From assembly GCF_000739775.1 (NCBI RefSeq), contig NZ_BBJH01000031.1:62001-126000 (forward strand): 64,000 nucleotides of DNA, given 5' to 3'. The notes under the pieces were generated by a model. It ran no database searches, was not told the origin of the DNA, and saw only the letters and a program-made list of their open reading frames with translations. Below, in pieces: positions 56,255-64,000 of the stretch; the first letter of the stretch is position 1, and each line of letters starts with the position of its first letter. Both the position numbers and the translations under genes were made by a program. Source of the DNA: Paraburkholderia heleia NBRC 101817 (GTDB lineage Bacteria > Pseudomonadota > Gammaproteobacteria > Burkholderiales > Burkholderiaceae).

Positions 56255-58636
56255 ATGACCTATCAAGTTCTCGCACGCAAATGGCGACCGAGGGATTTTG
56301 CTTCGCTCGTCGGACAGGAGCACGTGGTGCGCGCGCTCACGCATGCACTCGACGGCGGCCGCCTGCATCACGCGTACCTCTTCACAGGCACGCGCGGCGT
56401 AGGCAAGACGACGCTGTCGCGTATCTTCGCCAAGGCGCTCAACTGTGAGACCGGCGTGACGTCGAAGCCCTGCGGCGTATGCCGCGCGTGCCGCGAAATC
56501 GACGAAGGGCGCTTCGTCGATTACGTCGAGATGGATGCGGCGAGCAATCGCGGCGTGGACGAAATGGCCGCGCTGCTCGAGCGTGCGGTCTACGCGCCGG
56601 TCGATGCGCGCTTCAAGGTCTACATGATCGACGAAGTGCACATGCTCACGAACCACGCCTTCAACGCGATGCTGAAGACGCTGGAGGAGCCGCCGCCGCA
56701 TGTGAAGTTCATCCTCGCGACGACGGACCCGCAGAAGATTCCGGTGACCGTGCTCTCGCGCTGCCTGCAGTTCAATTTGAAGCAGATGCCGGCGGGCAAC
56801 ATCGTCGAGCATCTTACGCATATTCTCGGTGAGGAGAGGGTCGAGTTCGAGCCGCAGGCGTTGCGCCTGCTCGCGCGTGCCGCCGACGGCTCGATGCGCG
56901 ACGCGCTTTCGCTCACCGACCAGGCCATCGCCTATTCGGCCAACCAGGTCACCGAAGAAGCGGTGCGCGGCATGCTCGGCGCACTCGATCAAAGCTATCT
57001 GATCCGCCTGGTCGACGCGCTCCTGGCCGGCGACGGGGCGAACGTGCTTGCCATCGCCGACGAAATGGCGCTGCGCAGCCTGTCGTTCTCCACGGCGCTG
57101 CAGGACCTCGCGAGTCTGTTCCATCGCATCGGCTGGGCGCAGTTCGCGCCTTCCTCGGTGCTCGACGAATGGCCCGAAGCCGACGACATTCGCCGTTTCG
57201 CAGAAGTCTTGAGCCCGGAGCAGGTCCAGCTTTTCTATCAGATCGCGACCCTCGGACGTAGCGAACTCGGCCTCGCGCCCGACGAATATGCCGGCTTCAC
57301 GATGGCGCTCCTGCGCATGCTCGCGTTCGAGCCTTCCGTGAGCGCGGGCGGCATTGGCAGTGCGCCGGTGTCGAAACCCGCTGCGGCGGGCGCGGGCGTG
57401 CCTACGGCCTCACCGGTAGCGGTGTCGGCGCCTGGTGCGGCGCCTGCCGTTGCGGCGCCGGTCGTATCGAAGCCGGTGGCCCCGGTGCCGCAGCCGACAG
57501 AAGCCGCACCGCCGAACGTGCCCGTTGCCGGGCCGCAAGCGAGCGCGCCTGCGCCGCTCGCCAAGCCCGCAACGCAAGCGCGTGTCGTACCGCCCTGGGA
57601 AGACGAGGGCGGGTCCGCGCCGAACCTGGGCGCAGCGCCGCAAGCCGCGCCTGCGGCTCCGGTCGAGCCGGCTGTGGCCGCTCCGGCTCCGGCTCCGGCT
57701 GAAGAGACGCAACCTCTGCAGAGCGCGGGCGCTGCAGCCGCGCCGCAATTCGAATCTCGTGAGGAACCCGCCGCGGCGGCGTCCGCGCGTGGTGGTGCGA
57801 GCGCCGCGCTCGACGTGCTGCGCAGCAAGGGCATGCGCGTTGCCACGGGCCGCGGCCCCGTTGCCGCCGCCAGCGCAGCCGCCTCTGCGCCCGCTCCGAA
57901 GGCCGCACCGCGCGTGGAAGTGAAGGTGCCTACGCCCGATCCGGCTCGCCGCGCCGCCGCGCAGGAAGCGCAGGCACGCCCTGCGCCGCGCAACGCAAAC
58001 GCGCAGCAAGACGCTTCGGGCGCGCCGCCGTGGGACGATATCCCGCCCGACGACTACGTGCCGCTCGGCGCCGATGACGCGTACTTTGCGCCGCCCGACG
58101 ACGGCTTCGTGCCCGCCTACGACAGCGAACCGTCCGCGCCTCGCACCGCCGCTTCGGTGCCGACGCCTTCGCCGGCCGTGGTCGACGTGAGCAAATTGCC
58201 GCCGGGCATCGCGCTCGATCCGATCGGTTTCGCGGGCGACTGGCCCGCGCTCGCCGCCACGCTAACGCTGACGGGCATCTCGTACCAGCTCGCGTTCAAC
58301 AGCGAGCTGACGGCGCTTGAAGGCACGCTGCTCAAGTTGAGCGTGCCGGTGCCGCAGTACGCCGAAGCCTCGCAGGTTGCGAAGCTCAAGGCGGCGCTCG
58401 CCGAGCGTCTTGGCAAAACCGTTGAAGTAAGCGTGGAAGTCGGCCCGGCGCGCCGCACGGCGGCCGCACTCGACGCCGCAGACCGCGCCCAGCGTCAACG
58501 CGAAGCCGAGCGCGAGATCGGCGCCGATCCCTTCGTACAACAACTGATTCGCGACTTCGGCGCGAGCATCGTGCCGGGCTCGATCCGGCCGGTCGCGCCG
58601 CAAGCCGCATCGGGCGGCACTCAGGCCGCCCACTGA
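56255..58636 (+). CDS. dnaX: DNA polymerase III subunits gamma/tau
   Basis: Clamp-loader ATPase of the replicase. The 793-residue protein begins [28 protein letters not shown]; Walker [15 protein letters not shown] is near residue 45 and four zinc cysteines lie at about 64, 73, 76 and 79. The AAA+ lid and collar end near 360, then about 280 residues are Ala/Pro-rich, followed by a C-terminal domain (about 650-775). This is about 150 residues longer than E. coli tau. I see no A-rich slippery site for a frameshifted gamma form. TACAAT ends 6 bp before the ATG and there is no ribosome binding site, so the mRNA may be leaderless. Confidence 0.96.
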   Translation: MTYQVLARKWRPRDFASLVGQEHVVRALTHALDGGRLHHAYLFTGTRGVGKTTLSRIFAKALNCETGVTSKPCGVCRACREIDEGRFVDYVEMDAASNRGVDEMAALLERAVYAPVDARFKVYMIDEVHMLTNHAFNAMLKTLEEPPPHVKFILATTDPQKIPVTVLSRCLQFNLKQMPAGNIVEHLTHILGEERVEFEPQALRLLARAADGSMRDALSLTDQAIAYSANQVTEEAVRGMLGALDQSYLIRLVDALLAGDGANVLAIADEMALRSLSFSTALQDLASLFHRIGWAQFAPSSVLDEWPEADDIRRFAEVLSPEQVQLFYQIATLGRSELGLAPDEYAGFTMALLRMLAFEPSVSAGGIGSAPVSKPAAAGAGVPTASPVAVSAPGAAPAVAAPVVSKPVAPVPQPTEAAPPNVPVAGPQASAPAPLAKPATQARVVPPWEDEGGSAPNLGAAPQAAPAAPVEPAVAAPAPAPAEETQPLQSAGAAAAPQFESREEPAAAASARGGASAALDVLRSKGMRVATGRGPVAAASAAASAPAPKAAPRVEVKVPTPDPARRAAAQEAQARPAPRNANAQQDASGAPPWDDIPPDDYVPLGADDAYFAPPDDGFVPAYDSEPSAPRTAASVPTPSPAVVDVSKLPPGIALDPIGFAGDWPALAATLTLTGISYQLAFNSELTALEGTLLKLSVPVPQYAEASQVAKLKAALAERLGKTVEVSVEVGPARRTAAALDAADRAQRQREAEREIGADPFVQQLIRDFGASIVPGSIRPVAPQAASGGTQAAH

Positions 58637-58718
58637 TTTGCGCCGCGCGGCGCGGCAAGCATCGCGCGCTTTTGAGCGCATCGATTCGAACGACTACGAT
58701 CCAGAAGGAGCAGTGACT

Positions 58719-59045
58719 ATGTTGAAAGGCCAACTCGCAGGGCTCATGAAGCAAGCCCAGCAGATGCAGGAAAACATGAAGAAGATGCAGGAGCAGCTTG
58801 CCCAGATCGAAGTCGAGGGTCAGGCTGGCGCCGGTCTCGTCAAGGTCACGATGACCTGTCGCAACGACGTGCGCCGCGTGTCGATCGACCCGAGCCTGCT
58901 CGCGGACGACAAGGAGATGCTCGAAGACCTCGTGGCCGCGGCGTTCAACGACGCGGTGCGCAAGGCGGAAGCCACCTCGCAGGAAAAGATGGGCGGCATG
59001 ACCGCCGGCCTGCCGCTGCCGCCGGGCTTCAAGATGCCGTTCTAA
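58719..59045 (+). CDS. YbaB/EbfC nucleoid-associated protein
   Basis: Small dimeric DNA-binding protein of the YbaB/EbfC family. The 108-residue sequence [61 protein letters not shown] is typical, with a Gly/Pro-rich C terminus ([12 protein letters not shown]). It lies between dnaX and recR, the standard position in proteobacteria. GAAGGAG lies 8 nt before the ATG. Proposed roles link it to nucleoid structure and recombination; the exact function is unsettled. Confidence 0.95.
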   Translation: MLKGQLAGLMKQAQQMQENMKKMQEQLAQIEVEGQAGAGLVKVTMTCRNDVRRVSIDPSLLADDKEMLEDLVAAAFNDAVRKAEATSQEKMGGMTAGLPLPPGFKMPF

Positions 59046-59238
59046 GGAACGTGGCGCGCGCGCCGCGTCTGCTTCAGGCAGGTCGGCGCCCGCGCGTCCC
59101 GCGTCCCGGTGCCTTGCCGCGGCCGGCACGGTTGCGCAGGCATCAAGGACGTCAAGGCGTCGAAAGCAGCAAGCAGCAGGAAGCACCTCGAAGTCGATTC
59201 CGCTTCACACTCCGTCGCGCATCTCGCGCTGAATCCGC

Positions 59239-59835
59239 ATGAAACAACCCTCCGCTCTGGCTGCTCTCGTCGAGGCGCTGCGCGTGTTGCCCGGTGTCGG
59301 GCCGAAGTCGGCGCAACGCATGGCCTATCACCTGATGCAGCACGACCGCGACGGCGCCGAAAAGCTCGGCAACGCGCTGCTGTTCGCGACCGGGAACCTG
59401 AAGCACTGCGAGAAGTGCAATACCTTCACAGAAGCTCAGGTATGCGAAACGTGCCTGGACGAGGAGCGCGACCCTACGCTGCTGTGCGTCGTCGAAACGC
59501 CGGCCGACCAGATCATGCTCGAGCAGACCATGACGTACCGCGGTTTGTACTTCGTGCTGATGGGGCATCTGAGTCCGCTCGACGGCATCGGTCCGAAAGA
59601 GATCCATTTCGACCGGCTCGTGAAGCGCGCCTCGGACGGCGTCGTCAAGGAAGTGGTGCTCGCCACCAATTTCACCAACGAGGGCGAGGCGACGGCCCAT
59701 TATCTCGGCCAGACGCTCAAGGCGCGCGGACTCGCCGTCACGCGCCTCGCACGCGGCGTGCCGGTGGGCGGCGAACTCGAATATGTGGACGCGGGCACCA
59801 TCGCGCGGGCCATGCTCGAGCGGCGCTCGATGTAG
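59239..59835 (+). CDS. recR: Recombination protein RecR
   Basis: Acts with RecF and RecO to load RecA on gapped DNA. The 198-residue protein has the helix-hairpin-helix [18 protein letters not shown], the zinc finger C57-x2-C60 and C69-x2-C72 ([16 protein letters not shown]), and the Toprim domain starting [17 protein letters not shown]. Third gene of dnaX-ybaB-recR; a 193-bp gap separates it from ybaB. The ribosome binding site is weak. Confidence 0.97.
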   Translation: MKQPSALAALVEALRVLPGVGPKSAQRMAYHLMQHDRDGAEKLGNALLFATGNLKHCEKCNTFTEAQVCETCLDEERDPTLLCVVETPADQIMLEQTMTYRGLYFVLMGHLSPLDGIGPKEIHFDRLVKRASDGVVKEVVLATNFTNEGEATAHYLGQTLKARGLAVTRLARGVPVGGELEYVDAGTIARAMLERRSM

Positions 59836-59906
59836 CGTCTCGCCATGCCTCGATCGCGGCGTACTCGATATGGCGCCGCACGCCGAACAGAACGAAAGGA
59901 GACACC

Positions 59907-61178
59907 ATGAGCGCAGCCGCCGCTGCCCCCGAATCCCAATCGAATGCATCCGCAGCGAAAGGCACCGGCCCACTTGCGGGCGTCAAGGTGCTCGAACTGG
60001 GCACGCTGATCGCCGGCCCGTTCGCCGCGCGCTTTCTCGGCGAGTTCGGCGCCGAGGTCATCAAGATCGAAGACCCCAGGGGCGGCGATCCGCTGCGCAA
60101 ATGGCGCAAGCTCTATCCGGAGGCGGGCGGCACGTCGCTCTGGTGGGCCGTGCAGGCGCGCAACAAGAAGTCCGTCACGGTCAATCTGAAGGCCGGGGAG
60201 GGCAAGGAGATCGTGCGGCGGCTCGCGAAGGAAGCCGACATCGTCATCGAGAATTTCCGGCCGGGCCTGCTCGAAAAGCTCGGCCTCGGCTACGACGTGC
60301 TCTCGAAGGACAATCCCGGCCTCGTGATGGTGCGCCTCTCGGGCTACGGCCAGACCGGCCCGTATCGCGACCGCCCGGGCTTCGGCGCGATCGCCGAATC
60401 GATGGGCGGCCTGCGCCACATTACCGGCTATCCCGATCTGCCGCCGCCGCGCATCGGCATTTCGATCGGCGACTCCATTGCGGCGCTGCACGGCGTGATC
60501 GGCGCGATGATGGCGCTCCATCATCGCAACATGAACGGCGGCAGCGGGCAGATCGTCGATGTCGCGCTCTATGAGGCCGTGTTCAACATGATGGAGAGCG
60601 TCGTGCCCGAGTACGGCGTGTACGGGATGGTGCGCGAGCGCACCGGCGCGTCGCTGCCGGGCATCGTGCCGTCGAATACGTATCCGTGCCGGGACGGCAG
60701 CATCGTGATCGGCGGCAACAGTGACCCGATCTTCAAGCGCCTGATGACGGCGATCGACCGCGCGGACCTCGCGAACGATCCGCAACTCGCCCACAATGAC
60801 GGCCGCGTGCCGCGCACGGCGCAGATCGATGGCGCAATCGCCGCGTGGCTCTCCACGCGCACCATCGACGAAGCGCTCGACGTGCTCAATGCCGCCGACG
60901 TTCCCGTGGGCCGCATCTACAGCGTGGCCGACATGTTCGCCGATCCGCAGTTCGCGGCGCGCCAGATGATCCAGCAGTTCCGCTGGCAAGCGCCGGGTGC
61001 GAAAGAGGGTGAGGGCGTGGACGTCGCGCTGCCCGCGGTCACGCCCAAGCTCTCGGTGACGCCCGGCGAGACACGCTGGCTTGGCCCCGCACTGGGCGAA
61101 CATACCGATGAGGTCCTGCAGACGCTGGGTTATGACGCGGACCATATCGCACGGTTGCGCGAGCAACACATCGTCTAA
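59907..61178 (+). CDS. Family III CoA-transferase (CaiB/BaiF type)
   Basis: Transfers CoA between an acyl-CoA and an organic acid. The 423-residue protein has the family's N-terminal GPLAGVKVLELGTLIAGPFAARFLGEFGAEVIKIEDP, ADIVIENFRPGLLEKLGLGYD, and the catalytic Asp D189 in GISIGDSIAALHG. The donor and acceptor cannot be deduced; related proteins act on succinate, formyl-oxalate, carnitine or aromatic acids. The ATG at 59907 follows AAAGGAGA; longer open frame upstream overlaps recR and is not protein-like. A strong terminator follows. Confidence 0.92.
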   Translation: MSAAAAAPESQSNASAAKGTGPLAGVKVLELGTLIAGPFAARFLGEFGAEVIKIEDPRGGDPLRKWRKLYPEAGGTSLWWAVQARNKKSVTVNLKAGEGKEIVRRLAKEADIVIENFRPGLLEKLGLGYDVLSKDNPGLVMVRLSGYGQTGPYRDRPGFGAIAESMGGLRHITGYPDLPPPRIGISIGDSIAALHGVIGAMMALHHRNMNGGSGQIVDVALYEAVFNMMESVVPEYGVYGMVRERTGASLPGIVPSNTYPCRDGSIVIGGNSDPIFKRLMTAIDRADLANDPQLAHNDGRVPRTAQIDGAIAAWLSTRTIDEALDVLNAADVPVGRIYSVADMFADPQFAARQMIQQFRWQAPGAKEGEGVDVALPAVTPKLSVTPGETRWLGPALGEHTDEVLQTLGYDADHIARLREQHIV

Positions 61179-61201
61179 GGCGGCTTGCATCATGCATGCA
61201 T

Positions 61202-61239
61202 GACGGCTCGCCGTGAACAACCGGCGAGCCGTCCGTTTT
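61202..61239 (+). terminator. Terminator after the CoA-transferase gene
   Basis: GACGGCTCGCCG and CGGCGAGCCGTC form a perfect 12-bp stem with an 8-nt loop, followed by CGTTTTG. It separates the CoA-transferase from the convergent quinone oxidoreductase gene. Confidence 0.88.
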
Positions 61240-61273
61240 GCCTCCTGTGGAACAGGAAACTAATGGGGAACGC

Positions 61274-62245
61274 TCAGGGTTCGATCACGATCTTGCCCGT
61301 CACCTTGCGCGAGGCCATGTCCTTGAGCGCCTGCGCGGTATCGGCGAGCCTGTAGCGCTTCGAGACGTACGGCTTGAGCTTGCCTTCGCCGATCCAGCCC
61401 ATCATCTGCGCGAACGCTGCCGCATTGCGCTGCGGTTCGCGACGTGCGAAATCGCCCCAGAACACGCCGACGAGGCTCGCGCCCTTGAGCAGCGCGAGAT
61501 TGAGCGGCAGCCTGGGAATCTCGCCATTCGCGAAGCCGACCACGAGATAGCGCCCGCGCCAGCCGATGCTGCGGAACGCCGGTTCCGCATACTCGCCGCC
61601 CACCGGGTCGTAGATCACGTCGGGGCCCTTGCCGTCGGTGAGCGCCTTGATGCGCTCGCGCAAGTCCTCGGTGCTGTAGTTGATGGTGGCGTCCGCACCG
61701 AAGCGGCGGCAGACCTCGAGCTTTTCCTCGCTCGAGGCGGCTGCAATCACGCGCGCGCCGAGCACCTTGCCAATTTCGACCGCCGCGAGACCCACGCCGC
61801 CCGCCGCGCCGAGCACGAGCATCGTTTCGCCTGCGCGTAACCCGGCGCGATCGACCACGGCGTGATGCGAGGTGCCATACGCGAGCGTGAAGGCGGCGGC
61901 CGTCGCGAAATCGGCGCCCTCGGGCAGCGCCACGCACGCCGATGCGTCCGCAAGCGCCTGCTCGGCGAAGGCGCCCGTGCCCACATACGCCACCACGCGC
62001 GTGCCGGGCGCGAGCTTCACGCCTTCGCCCGCCGCGCGCACGACGCCCGCGAGTTCGGCGCCAGGCGTGAAGGGCAGCGGCGGCTTCATCTGATACTTGT
62101 TCTCGATGATGAGGACGTCGGGAAAGTTGACGGCCGCGGCCTTCACGTCGATCACGACCTGGCCCGGGCCCGGCACGAGGTCGGGCGAGTCTTCGAGCGT
62201 GAGCGAGTCGGGCGGCCCGTACTGGTTGCAGCGGATTGCGCGCAT
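61274..62245 (-). CDS. NADPH:quinone oxidoreductase family protein
   Basis: Medium-chain dehydrogenase/reductase of the zinc-free quinone reductase type. The 323-residue protein has [45 protein letters not shown] at the N terminus and the cofactor motif [17 protein letters not shown] near residue 142; no zinc-ligand Cys cluster is present. The Ala/Ser pair after the second strand ([19 protein letters not shown]) suits NADPH. The substrate is unknown (quinone or enoyl compound). It faces the CoA-transferase gene across a terminator. Confidence 0.9.
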   Translation of the reverse strand: MRAIRCNQYGPPDSLTLEDSPDLVPGPGQVVIDVKAAAVNFPDVLIIENKYQMKPPLPFTPGAELAGVVRAAGEGVKLAPGTRVVAYVGTGAFAEQALADASACVALPEGADFATAAAFTLAYGTSHHAVVDRAGLRAGETMLVLGAAGGVGLAAVEIGKVLGARVIAAASSEEKLEVCRRFGADATINYSTEDLRERIKALTDGKGPDVIYDPVGGEYAEPAFRSIGWRGRYLVVGFANGEIPRLPLNLALLKGASLVGVFWGDFARREPQRNAAAFAQMMGWIGEGKLKPYVSKRYRLADTAQALKDMASRKVTGKIVIEP

Positions 62246-62500
62246 CGTGTCTCCTGTCTTTTCCGGTTCGGTTGCTTGCAGTTGCGTCGGTCAGGCATTC
62301 GCTACAGCGGGACAGTGTACGGCAATCCGCCACAATGCGAACGATCGTGCGATTTATTTCGCGTCGACGACGCGTGTCTTTCGAGACGTACCGCGGATGC
62401 GAATGCGCCCCGAACGGCGCGCGATATCGAACTTCGCGCAATGCCAAACACGTGCCGGCATAGGGGCCGGGCTGTCGTTCGCGTGCCTTCTTTCCTCGGT

Positions 62501-62506
62501 TACAAT
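62501..62506 (+). promoter_or_regulatory. -10 box directly before surE
   Basis: TACAAT ends 6 bp before the surE ATG. A weak TTCGCG lies 17 bp upstream. Transcription would begin at or next to the start codon. Confidence 0.5.
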
Positions 62507-62512
62507 CGCTCG

Positions 62513-63274
62513 ATGCGAATACTACTCAGCAACGACGACGGTTATCTCGCCCCCGGCCTTGCGGCGCTTTATGAAGCGCTCAAGCCGCTCGGCGAAGTCA
62601 CGGTCATGGCGCCCGAGCAGAACTGCAGCGCCGCATCGAACTCGCTTACGCTGTGGCGCCCGCTGTCGGTGTTGCGCTCGGCGAGCACAGGCTTCTATTA
62701 CGTGAACGGCACGCCCACCGACTCGGTGCACATCGCGCTCACGGGCATGCTCGACCAGCAGCCCGACCTCGTGGTCTCCGGCATCAACAACGGCCAGAAC
62801 ATGGGCGAGGACACGCTGTACTCGGGTACGGTGGCCGCGGCGACCGAAGGCATCATGTTCGGCTTGCCGGCCATCGCGTTCTCGCTCGCCGACAAGGACT
62901 GGGTGCATCTCGATTCCGCCGCGCGCGTCGCGGCGGAGATCGTTGCGCATTATCTCGCGAACCCGTTGCCGGGCCATCCGCTGCTGAACGTCAACATCCC
63001 GAACCTGCCGTACGACGAGCTTGGCGACTGGCGCGTCACGCGCCTCGGCAAGCGTCATCCTTCGCAGCCCGTGATCCGCGAGACCAATCCGCGCGGCGAG
63101 CCGATCTACTGGATCGGGCCGTCAGGCAGCGCACGCGACGCGAGCGAGGGCACAGACTTCCACGCGGTAGCGAACGGCCATGTGTCGATCACGCCGCTGC
63201 AACTCGATCTCACCCATACGCAGATGCTGTCCGCGACGCACGACTGGGCGCGCAAGGGCGGCAGCGCTTCATGA
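62513..63274 (+). CDS. surE: 5'/3'-nucleotidase SurE
   Basis: Metal-dependent phosphatase of nucleoside monophosphates linked to stationary-phase survival. The 253-residue protein starts [15 protein letters not shown] with the metal ligands D8 and D9, then SAASNSLTL with the conserved Ser, and [25 protein letters not shown] near residue 85. The ATG at 62513 is fixed by similarity to E. coli SurE. There is no ribosome binding site. The stop overlaps the pcm start (ATGA), as in E. coli, where surE and pcm also adjoin. Confidence 0.96.
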   Translation: MRILLSNDDGYLAPGLAALYEALKPLGEVTVMAPEQNCSAASNSLTLWRPLSVLRSASTGFYYVNGTPTDSVHIALTGMLDQQPDLVVSGINNGQNMGEDTLYSGTVAAATEGIMFGLPAIAFSLADKDWVHLDSAARVAAEIVAHYLANPLPGHPLLNVNIPNLPYDELGDWRVTRLGKRHPSQPVIRETNPRGEPIYWIGPSGSARDASEGTDFHAVANGHVSITPLQLDLTHTQMLSATHDWARKGGSAS

Positions 63275-64000
63275 CGGGCGAGCGCACGAAGCGTTTTCCG
63301 CTCGGGCTTGCGGATCTCGTGCGCGAGCCGCGCCGGCGCGACACGCGCCCGGGCGAGGCACGCGCGTCGCTCGCGGGCGCGGGCACCGGCGGTCCGTCGA
63401 AAGCGGGCGTCGGCTCACTCGCGAAACCCGGCGCGAAGGTGAGCACGAATGCGGGCAATCCGGCCGTTGCGAAGGCCAACGCGAGCACGCCGTTCAAGGC
63501 GTCGCCTGCGAAGCCGGTCAATGCGAAGCCGGTGAGCGCAAAGCCGGCGAATTCGATCAAGCCCGCGCATCCTGCCGGCAACGCAGCCGCGCCGCGCGCC
63601 GCCATGCCGGGCGGCGCGAGTGTGCCGCGTGCCGCGGCAGCCGTCACGGGCGCGCCCGCTGTGGCGCTCAACGGCGCGCACGCGCTGACTTCGGAACGCG
63701 TACGCGAGCGCATGGTCGAACGCCTGCGTGCGAACGGCATTGCCGATGCGCGCGTGCTCCAGGCCCTCGCGGCCGTGCCGCGCCATATGTTCATCGACCC
63801 GGGTCTCGCTACCCAGGCCTACGAAGATGCGGCGTTGCCGATCGGACATCACCAGACCATATCGAAGCCTTCCGTGGTCGCGCGCATGCTGGAGCTCGCG
63901 GGTGCGGGCCGTGTGCTGGAGCGCGTGCTGGAAATCGGCACCGGCTGCGGCTATCAGGCAGCCGTGTTGAGCCAGATCGCGCGCGACGTGTATTCCATTG
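63271..64000 (+). CDS. pcm: Protein-L-isoaspartate O-methyltransferase with long N-terminal extension (3' end outside window)
   Basis: Methylates damaged L-isoaspartyl residues to start their repair. The conserved core begins near residue 138 ([36 protein letters not shown]), followed by [22 protein letters not shown] and the SAM-binding [15 protein letters not shown] before the window ends. The first 137 residues are absent from E. coli Pcm; they are rich in Ala, Pro, Lys and Asn with repeats such as [14 protein letters not shown], and are probably disordered. The ATG at 63271 overlaps the surE stop by 4 bp, which supports this start, but a later one cannot be excluded. Confidence 0.93.
   Translation, partial: MTGERTKRFPLGLADLVREPRRRDTRPGEARASLAGAGTGGPSKAGVGSLAKPGAKVSTNAGNPAVAKANASTPFKASPAKPVNAKPVSAKPANSIKPAHPAGNAAAPRAAMPGGASVPRAAAAVTGAPAVALNGAHALTSERVRERMVERLRANGIADARVLQALAAVPRHMFIDPGLATQAYEDAALPIGHHQTISKPSVVARMLELAGAGRVLERVLEIGTGCGYQAAVLSQIARDVYSI

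Noticed and set aside
59109-59906. N-terminal extension of the CoA-transferase over recR
   Set aside because: It overlaps recR in another frame and lacks homology; the ATG at 59907 has a strong ribosome binding site.

Overview
The window is GC-rich chromosomal DNA from a beta-proteobacterium of the order Burkholderiales, most likely Paraburkholderia, Caballeronia or Burkholderia. This rests on gene order and gene types: rpsF-priB-rpsR-rplI-dnaB, alaA-hom-thrC, a split-arnA lipid A modification cluster, an AcoR/acoXABC acetoin operon with its own lipA, and trxA-rho beside the 4.5S RNA and dnaX-ybaB-recR. The genus is inferred, not proven. Genes are densely packed, almost all housekeeping or metabolic. 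I see no insertion sequence, prophage, integrase, CRISPR array, tRNA or rRNA.

Layout. 1-6.9 kb: the end of an asparaginase gene, a LysM/BON protein, and a minus-strand glyoxylate operon (gcl-hyi-glxR) divergent from a LysR regulator. Three tandem copies of a 49-bp palindromic repeat precede the regulator. 6.9-8.7 kb: an ECF sigma factor and its membrane anti-sigma factor. 8.8-12 kb: ribosomal and primosomal genes, then dnaB. 12-18 kb: a phosphate transporter pair, an SDR protein without the catalytic triad, an NlpC/P60 lipoprotein and a PIN-PhoH protein. 18.3-26.7 kb: bcp and the minus-strand arn genes (arnT, an EmrE-like flippase, arnB, arnC, two halves of arnA, arnD) for 4-amino-4-deoxy-L-arabinose addition to lipid A. 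26.8-34.2 kb: a DUF498 protein, alaA-hom-thrC and moeA-moaD-moaE. 34.3-35.6 kb: a group III truncated haemoglobin divergent from an NsrR-type repressor. 35.8-39.7 kb: clpB, a YidB-like protein and a ComEA-like protein. 39.9-48.5 kb: acoR and the divergent acetoin operon behind a sigma-54 promoter. 48.6-55.5 kb: a MATE pump, a GT39-like membrane glycosyltransferase, ribosomal protein L31B, mtfA, rho and trxA. 55.9-64 kb: 4.5S RNA, dnaX-ybaB-recR, a CoA-transferase, a quinone oxidoreductase, surE and the start of pcm.

How the genes work together. The gcl operon condenses glyoxylate to tartronate semialdehyde and reduces it to glycerate. The aco operon cleaves acetoin with a dedicated ThDP E1, a lipoyl E2-like protein and a lipoyl synthase, under sigma-54/AcoR control. 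The arn genes form a nearly complete Ara4N pathway that lacks only UDP-glucose dehydrogenase here. The haemoglobin/NsrR pair suggests a nitric oxide response. Three essential or conserved genes (dnaB, dnaX, surE) have a -10-like hexamer only 6-8 nt before the ATG and no ribosome binding site, suggesting leaderless mRNAs.

No clearly new multi-gene system was found. The least explained items are the triad-less SDR, the 49-bp repeat array, the trxA-rho hairpin and the long disordered extensions on Pcm, DnaX, the sigma factor and the NlpC/P60 protein.
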